Of a stretch of 64,000 nucleotides of DNA, positions 59,044 through 64,000 are shown piece by piece. The position numbers and the translations under genes were made by a program. Each line of letters opens with the position of its first letter. Position 1 is the first letter of the stretch. This DNA is from Methylobacterium sp. E-005. GTDB lineage: Bacteria; Pseudomonadota; Alphaproteobacteria; Rhizobiales; Beijerinckiaceae. The notes below the pieces were generated by a model. That model searched no databases, was not told the origin of the DNA, and saw nothing but the letters and a program-made list of their open reading frames with translations. The DNA lies in the NCBI RefSeq assembly GCF_022829725.1, contig NZ_JAKSYG010000081.1, positions 34,904 to 98,903 on the forward strand, in the 5' to 3' direction.

Positions 59044-59483
59044 CCGATCAGGGAATCGAGACCGGGCGGCGGAGGCTGCGCTACGCGCTCGCGGCGATCT
59101 ACCTGTTCATCGGCGTGGTCCATCTCGTGGCGACCGACGCGATGCTGCCGCTCATGCCCGACTGGGTGCCCGAGCCCCGCCTCGTCATCCAGGCCACCGG
59201 CCTGTGCGAGCTCGCCGGCGCGATCGGCCTCCTGACGGACCGGTTCCGCCGGGCCGCCGCGATCGGCCTCGCGCTCTATGCGGTCTGCGTCTACCCGGCG
59301 AACCTCAAGCACGCCTTCGAACACATCCACGTCGACGGCATCCCGGATTCCTGGTGGTATCACGGGCCGCGGCTCGCCTTTCAGCCGGTCTTCGTCTGGG
59401 CGGCGCTCTGGGCCGGCGGGCTGATCGACTGGCCGTTCCGCCGTCCCGGGGGATCGGCCGGGACCCCGCCCGCCGCGCCCTGA
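59040..59483 (+). CDS. DoxX-like membrane protein
   Basis: 147 residues from a GTG overlapping the pabC stop. Four helices (YALAAIYLFIGVVHLVATD, LVIQATGLCELAGAIGLL, AAAIGLALYAVCVYPANLKHAFEHI, FQPVFVWAALWAGGLI). The PANLKHAFEH segment with HIHVDGIPDSWWYHGPRL is typical of DoxX family members of the unnamed-type. Physiological role unknown; last gene of the pab operon. Confidence 0.8.
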   Translation: MTDQGIETGRRRLRYALAAIYLFIGVVHLVATDAMLPLMPDWVPEPRLVIQATGLCELAGAIGLLTDRFRRAAAIGLALYAVCVYPANLKHAFEHIHVDGIPDSWWYHGPRLAFQPVFVWAALWAGGLIDWPFRRPGGSAGTPPAAP

Positions 59484-59486
59484 CGG

Positions 59487-59562
59487 GATCCCGTGATCCA
59501 GGGATCACGGCCTCCCTGGATCATGCGGGCCTTGGATCACGCGGCTCCTGGATCACGGGATC
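59487..59562. repeat. GATC array with 8-bp phase
   Basis: GATC begins at 59487, 59495, 59503, 59519, 59535, 59551 and 59559, so all steps are 8 or 16 bp. The middle portion is three 16-bp units ending ctgGATCA or ttgGATCA. It lies in the gap between the DoxX-like and DUF892 genes. Confidence 0.85.
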
Positions 59563-59715
59563 ACAGGACGCCGCCAGAGCACGCCGCAGCGCAAAAAGTT
59601 CCTCCACAGGGCCGCGCAATCGGGAAAAAATCGGGCGGATACGGCCGGCGCCATCGGCGTTCCCCGTCCGGAAGCCGCGCACCCGGCAGCGGCCCCTGAA
59701 CGGAGACTGACCGCC

Positions 59716-60249
59716 ATGGCCAAGCAGAAGACGCTGCACGACGCCTTCTACGAGACCCTGAAGGACGTCTACTACGCCGAGAAGCAATCCGTGAAAGCGC
59801 TCAAGAAGTCCGCCAAGGCGGCCGAGCACGACGAACTGCGCCAGGCCTTCGAGACCCATGCCGAGGAGAGCGCCCAGCAGGTCGAGCGCCTGACCCAGGT
59901 GTTCGAGATCATCGGCAAGCCCGCCCGGGCCAAGACCTGCGAGGCGATGCAGGGCATCGTCTCCGAGATGGAGGAGGATCTGGAGGATTTCGAGGACAGC
60001 CCGGCCGCCGACGCGGTGCTGGCCGCCTGCGCCCAGGCGGTGGAGCATTACGAGATCGCCCGCTACGGCACCCTGAAGACCTGGGCGAGCCAGCTCGGCT
60101 ACGCGGAGGCCGCCACGCTCCTCGACGAGACCCTGCAGGAGGAGAAGAAGACCGACGCCCTCCTCTCCAAGATCGCCGAATCGATCAACACCGCCGGCAC
60201 CCCCGAGGATGCCGAGCCGTCGAAGGGCAAGGCCAAGAAGGCCGCCTGA
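59716..60249 (+). CDS. DUF892 (YciF-type) ferritin-like protein
   Basis: 177 residues. All-helical: LHDAFYETLKDVYYAEKQSVKALKKSAKAAEHDELRQAFETHAEESAQQVERL contains the E/ExxH iron-binding pattern, repeated in VEHYEIARYGTLKTWASQLGYAEAATLLDETLQEEKKTD. Lys-rich tail (SKGKAKKAA). YciF-type proteins are stress-induced di-iron ferritin-like proteins in the cytoplasm. Preceded by the GATC array and followed by a strong hairpin. Confidence 0.9.
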   Translation: MAKQKTLHDAFYETLKDVYYAEKQSVKALKKSAKAAEHDELRQAFETHAEESAQQVERLTQVFEIIGKPARAKTCEAMQGIVSEMEEDLEDFEDSPAADAVLAACAQAVEHYEIARYGTLKTWASQLGYAEAATLLDETLQEEKKTDALLSKIAESINTAGTPEDAEPSKGKAKKAA

Positions 60250-60578
60250 GCGTGCGGACCCGGCGCCGTCACGGCGGCGCCGGGCCCTCCGGTCGCGTTC
60301 GCGACGTCCCTCACCCATGCGCGAAGACGGGTATCTGGCTCGACTTCTACAGGCCGGCACGCGCCTCAATAACGTGCCGGCGTATGCCAATCTTGATACT
60401 TGAAATAATTGATCTTAAAATTTACGCCCGTGCTGGTCTCCAATATTATGAACAGATCAAGACATTGAACACTGAATGATGATGTGATACGCACCGACGA
60501 TCAACATCAGGTCGACAAAAACATAATTTTTCGTCCTGACGCCGCATCATTTGATGCACATCGCGGGCGGTACTGCAG
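60250..60578. other. Intergenic region with terminator and A/T-rich MCP leader
   Basis: About 330 bases. It starts with the terminator hairpin and becomes strongly A/T-rich from 60385 to 60560, upstream of the chemoreceptor gene, likely its promoter region. No gene seen. Confidence 0.6.
60259..60284 (+). terminator. GC-rich hairpin after the ferritin-like gene
   Basis: CCCGGCGCCG and CGGCGCCGGG pair perfectly across a 6-base loop, nine bases past the stop codon. Confidence 0.6.
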
Positions 60579-62276
60579 ATGAAGATCTTATCTCGCATCA
60601 AGATATTGACGAAAATCATCGCGCCGCTCGTGATCGTGGCGCTGGTCAGCGCCGTCACCGCGCGATCCGCGATCAGCACCCTGGATTCGATCCAAGAGCG
60701 CAGCAGCTTCGTCGCGGATTACCTGATGGTCCGGCTGATGGGCCTGCAGGACGTCAAGATCCATCTCGGCGACGCCGCCCTCATGAACCGCAACATCCTC
60801 GTCGGCGAGCCGAAGGCCGACCTCACCGCGTACAGGACCCGCTACGACGCGGCCGTCCAGACCACCCTCGCCACCCTCGACCGGCTCATCGCCGCGTCGC
60901 GCTCCGAAGCCGACCGGGCAAAGGTCGAGGCGATCCGCGGGATCACCGCGCCGCTGTTCGACACCGTGGCCCGCAGCAACGCGGCGGCCCTGGCGGGCGA
61001 CCGGGACGGGGCGCTCCGGATCTCCCTCCAGGAGGCGCTCGCGGGGCGCAAGGCGTTCCACGCGGCGATGCAGGCCCACATCGCGGAGCTGCAACGGCAG
61101 ATCGAGGACGGCAAGCACGCGACGCGGGACGAGGTCGCGCACGCGACCCGCATCCTGATCGTCACGACCGTGGCGGGGCTGCTCGTCGCCCTGGCCGTGG
61201 CCGGCGGGATCGCGGTGCTCGGGATCACGCGCCCCCTCGACAGGCTGGTCGTCGCCCTGCAGCGTATGGCCGGCGGGGCGAGCGACGTCACCCTCGAGGC
61301 GGCGGGCCGCCGCGACGAGATCGGCGCGGTCGGCCGCGCCGTCGAGGCCATCAAGACCATGGTGGCCCGCAACGCGGCCGAGGAGGCGGAACGCCGGCAC
61401 GCGGAGGCGGCCGCAGCCGCAGCCGCGCGCAAGCGCGCCATGATGGCCCTCGCCGACACCTTCGAGCGGGCGGTGGCCGGCATCGTCGGGATGGTCTCGA
61501 ACGCGGCCGCCGAGTTGCAGGCCACCGCCGGCCGGATGTCGGCCAGCGCCCAGGAGGCCGCCAGCCAGTCCACCACCGTGGCGGCCGCCGCGGAGCAGGC
61601 CGCCGCCAACGTCAACACCGTGGCGGCGGCCACCGAGGAACTCGGCAGCTCCATCCAGGAGATCAGCCGCCAGGTATCAGGCTCGACCGACCTCGCCCGG
61701 CGGGCCGTCGGCGAGGCCGATCAGACCGCCGTCCAGGTGTCCGCCCTGAACGACGCGGCGAGCCGGGTCGGCGACGTGGTGCAGCTGATCTCGACCATCG
61801 CGGCCCAGACCAACCTGCTGGCGCTCAACGCGACGATCGAGGCGGCCCGGGCCGGCGAAGCCGGACGCGGCTTCGCCGTGGTGGCGGCCGAGGTGAAGGC
61901 GCTGGCCGGCCAGACCGCCAAGGCCACCGGGGAGATTGCCGGCCAGATGGCCCGGATCCAGGGCGCGACGGGCGAGACGGTGGGGGCCATCGGGACCATC
62001 ACCGGGCGCATCCGCGAGATCAACGCCGTCGCGGCGACGATCGCGGCGGCGGTGGAGCAGCAGGGGGCGGCCACCCAGGAGATCGTGCGGAATGTCGGGC
62101 AGGCGACGGCCGGAACCCAGCAGGTCACCGAGAACATCGCCGGCGTGGCCCAGGCCTCGGAGCAGACCGGCCGGGCGGCCGACCGCGTGCTCACGGCGGC
62201 GACCGACCTGTCACGCCAGTCCGAGCAGCTCGCGGCCGAGGTCGAAAGGTTTCTCAGCACCGTGCGGGCGGCGTGA
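60579..62276 (+). CDS. Methyl-accepting chemotaxis protein
   Basis: 565 residues. TM1 ([20 protein letters not shown]), an all-helical periplasmic four-helix-bundle-like sensor (about 35-185), TM2 ([24 protein letters not shown]), HAMP (about 212-265), and the methyl-accepting domain with hairpin [32 protein letters not shown]. The ligand is not predictable. No che genes nearby. Starts in A/T-rich DNA. Confidence 0.92.
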   Translation: MKILSRIKILTKIIAPLVIVALVSAVTARSAISTLDSIQERSSFVADYLMVRLMGLQDVKIHLGDAALMNRNILVGEPKADLTAYRTRYDAAVQTTLATLDRLIAASRSEADRAKVEAIRGITAPLFDTVARSNAAALAGDRDGALRISLQEALAGRKAFHAAMQAHIAELQRQIEDGKHATRDEVAHATRILIVTTVAGLLVALAVAGGIAVLGITRPLDRLVVALQRMAGGASDVTLEAAGRRDEIGAVGRAVEAIKTMVARNAAEEAERRHAEAAAAAAARKRAMMALADTFERAVAGIVGMVSNAAAELQATAGRMSASAQEAASQSTTVAAAAEQAAANVNTVAAATEELGSSIQEISRQVSGSTDLARRAVGEADQTAVQVSALNDAASRVGDVVQLISTIAAQTNLLALNATIEAARAGEAGRGFAVVAAEVKALAGQTAKATGEIAGQMARIQGATGETVGAIGTITGRIREINAVAATIAAAVEQQGAATQEIVRNVGQATAGTQQVTENIAGVAQASEQTGRAADRVLTAATDLSRQSEQLAAEVERFLSTVRAA

Positions 62277-62300
62277 GGACGGCGCGCGGGACGGGTGCGC

Positions 62301-62633
62301 TCAGTTCGGCTTCTCGATGGCGCTGAGCGGCGTCCAGTAGCAGCGCTCCTGCCCGGCCGCCGGCGCGATGCAGCCGTAGGTCATCGTCCGGGATTCGAGC
62401 CGGACCTCCTCACCGGGCTTCCAGTTCCGGCACTCGCCGTTCGCGAGGCTGCCCTGCAGGAGCTGCCCGAACCCGCTCTCGTCGCCGGCCATGACCAGCT
62501 TGAACAGGCGGTCCGTGACCTCCTGGCTGTGGCAGCCGAACCGCCCCTGGAGGATGGTCTCGGCGCTGGCGGGCCGGGGCAGGGCGGCGGCGGCCAGAAC
62601 GGCCAGGGTAAGGGTGGGGAGGGCGAAGCGCAT
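62301..62633 (-). CDS. Hypothetical secreted protein with four cysteines
   Basis: 110 residues from the ATG at 62633 (an ATG four codons earlier lacks a better site). Signal peptide RFALPTLTLAVLAAAALPRPASA, mature sequence with FGCHSQEV, NGECRNWKPGEEV and YGCIAPAAGQERCYWT: four Cys likely paired as disulfides in the periplasm. The KPGEEVRL...CYW pattern recalls small SH3-like secreted proteins but no family is certain. Confidence 0.7.
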   Translation of the reverse strand: MRFALPTLTLAVLAAAALPRPASAETILQGRFGCHSQEVTDRLFKLVMAGDESGFGQLLQGSLANGECRNWKPGEEVRLESRTMTYGCIAPAAGQERCYWTPLSAIEKPN

Positions 62634-62763
62634 GGGCGGCACCATATCCGCCGGCTGAGGCCTGTCGAGCCCCCGTGACGCGCAGCGCCCCGCGCAGGAT
62701 CGTCGCGCCGGCCGAGCGGCGCGCTCGGGCGCCGAACCGGTATCCCCTTCGGCGGAGAGCGCT

Positions 62764-63645
62764 CTACCCGGCCCGCTCCTTCTCGTCCCGCTTCACCGCC
62801 TGCCACGCGGCCTCCATGGCGGCCAGCTCCGAGCGGCCGAGTTCGCCCCCGGCCGCCGCCAGATGCGCCGCCATCGCGGCGAAGCGGCGCTCGAACTTGG
62901 CGGTACCGTCGCGCAAAGCCGCCTCCGGGTCGATCCCGGCATGGCGGGCGAGGTTGGCCACCGAGAACAGCAGGTCGCCGATCTCGTCCGCAACCGCGCG
63001 CTGATCGCTCGCCGCCAGGGCCTCGGCGACCTCGTCGGTCTCCTCGCGGACCTTGTCGACCACCTGAACGGCGTTGCCCCAGTCGAAGCCGTAGCCGGCC
63101 GCCCGCCGGGAGATTTTCTCCGCCCGGGCCAGCGCCGGCAGCGCACGGGCGACACCGCCGAGCGGATCCGGCGCGGATTCCGCGCTGCCGCGCGCAGCCC
63201 GCTGATCCGCCCGTTCCTGCGCCTTGATCGCGGCCCATTGCGCCTCGACCTGCGCCGGGTCGCGCAGGGCGGACCCCTCCGGCAGGAGCGTTCCGTCCGG
63301 CGCGAAGACGTGCGGGTGGCGGCGGACCAGCTTGTCGCCGATGGCGTGGGCCACGTCGTCGAACGCGAAGGCGCCCTGCTCCTCGGCCATGCGGGCGTGG
63401 AACACCACCTGCAGGAGCAGGTCGCCGAGTTCGTCGCGCAGATCGTCGCGATCGCCCCGGGCCACGGCATCGGCGACCTCGTAGGCCTCCTCGATCGTGT
63501 AGGGCACGATGGTGGCGGGGGTCTGCGCCACGTCCCAGGCACAACCGCGGACGGGATCGCGCAACGCCGCCATCAGGCGCAGGAGCCGGCCGAGCCCCGT
63601 CTCCGCCGCATCGCCCGCCCCGTCCGACTCGCGTGTCTCGCTCAT
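62764..63645 (-). CDS. mazG: Nucleoside triphosphate pyrophosphohydrolase MazG
   Basis: 293 residues. Two MazG modules: the first has AWDVAQTPATIVPYTIEEAYEVADAVARGDRDDLRDELGDLLLQVVFHARMAEE (EExxE12-28ExxD) and the second EETDEVAEALAASDQRAVADEIGDLLFSVANLARHAG. It hydrolyses NTPs to NMP and PPi and limits misincorporation and ppGpp effects. Slightly longer than E. coli MazG through insertions. Confidence 0.93.
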   Translation of the reverse strand: MSETRESDGAGDAAETGLGRLLRLMAALRDPVRGCAWDVAQTPATIVPYTIEEAYEVADAVARGDRDDLRDELGDLLLQVVFHARMAEEQGAFAFDDVAHAIGDKLVRRHPHVFAPDGTLLPEGSALRDPAQVEAQWAAIKAQERADQRAARGSAESAPDPLGGVARALPALARAEKISRRAAGYGFDWGNAVQVVDKVREETDEVAEALAASDQRAVADEIGDLLFSVANLARHAGIDPEAALRDGTAKFERRFAAMAAHLAAAGGELGRSELAAMEAAWQAVKRDEKERAG

Positions 63646-63689
63646 GCCGATGGCGTTAGAGCCGTTCCCGACCGCGTGGCAACAGGGTC

Positions 63690-63745
63690 CTGGGTTTCCA
63701 GAGGGCGGAAGCCCTCTGGTGGGTCGTCAGGGAAGGCCCTGACCG
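63690..63745. repeat. REP-like element: two adjacent hairpins
   Basis: CCAGAGGGC-GGAA-GCCCTCTGG (63698..63719), preceded by GGGTTT, is followed by GTCAGGG-AAGG-CCCTGAC (63726..63743). It has the same order and spacing as the element at 44517..44568. Confidence 0.7.
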
Positions 63746-63769
63746 TCCCGCCCCCCCCCCCGACACAGG

Positions 63770-63837
63770 ACAAGGTCCGGCACCGGACAAAGTTCCGCAA
63801 CGCCAAAAAGCCCGCCCCGCACAAAGTCCGGCACCAG
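63770..63837. repeat. 17-bp tandem repeat, four units
   Basis: ACAAGGTCCGGCACC (63770), ACAAAGTTCCGCAAC (63787), a degenerate copy near 63804 and ACAAAGTCCGGCACC (63821) are in 17-bp register. Confidence 0.7.
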
Positions 63838-64000
63838 AGCCCTGCCCTGGACCCCGCACAGGGCTCGCCCCGCACCTCCCACGCGGTTGTGCCGACGGCG
63901 TGACGCGAGTAGGCGCCCCTCTGCTCTGTCGCCGCGCCCCCCTCGCACGCCACGGTGGTCCACGCCCGACACTACCCGCGCTCCCACGAGGAGAACACCC

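Larger units (their letters stand above)
63646..64000. other. Repeat-rich region upstream of mazG
   Basis: No supported gene. It contains the second REP-like element, an 11-C run (63751..63761), the 17-bp tandem repeat and GC-rich flanks to the window end. Confidence 0.6.

Noticed and set aside
1..64000. CRISPR array
   Set aside because: No regularly spaced 24-40-bp direct repeats with unique spacers; the repeats seen are short tandem or palindromic elements.

Overview
The window is uniformly GC-rich and reads as an alphaproteobacterial chromosome, most likely Methylobacterium/Methylorubrum. That assignment is inferred from the base composition, the overlapping gene style (many ATGA junctions), the short REP-like hairpin elements, and protein families such as SdhE, FhuF and DUF892. 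No database was searched.

A tRNA-Arg(CCG) gene at 39287..39363 splits the window. Everything on its 3' side (1..about 39.3 kb) looks like an accessory island. Its distal part (1..13.5 kb) holds poorly characterised gene sets. The main one is a minus-strand operon encoding a PolB-like 3'-5' exonuclease, a metallophosphoesterase with lost metal motifs, an FtsH-like AAA+ Zn-protease without membrane segments, an intact metallophosphoesterase, a small protein and a degenerate ParA-like protein (1373..7688). Also here are a second ParA-like/small-protein pair, a KfrA-like DNA-binding protein, a TIR-domain protein, a lipoprotein and a class III adenylate cyclase.

The proximal part of the island (13.9..38.7 kb) is a dense heavy-metal resistance region. 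It carries a Cus-type RND system with accessory metal binders, a MerR-controlled P1B-ATPase followed by lspA, a CaCA-type exchanger, an ABC membrane subunit without ATPase next to a TolC-like channel, a Czc-type RND system, two secreted His-rich proteins, a CDF-ZIP gene pair and a second MerR regulator. Together these would move metal across the inner membrane (P-type ATPase, CDF, possibly ZIP and CaCA) and then across the envelope (RND/OMF), with periplasmic chelators between.

On the 5' side of the tRNA, the first operon (39.6..44.5 kb) encodes a DUF559-like nuclease, a winged-helix-like linker protein and a 1060-residue protein with an N-terminal AAA ATPase joined to a HerA-like translocase ATPase. 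I regard this and the AAA-protease/phosphoesterase operon as the two best candidates for an undescribed system.

The rest is ordinary chromosome: an acyltransferase, a sigma-1.1-like membrane protein, a holin-like protein, an MFS/FhuF/ABC iron-siderophore-like operon, sdhE, quinone oxidoreductase, nicotinamidase, rimO, the pabB-pabA-pabC folate operon with a DoxX gene, a ferritin-like DUF892 protein, a chemoreceptor and mazG. Several short repeats (a GATC array with 8-bp phase, a 17-bp tandem repeat, REP-like hairpins) lie in the gaps.
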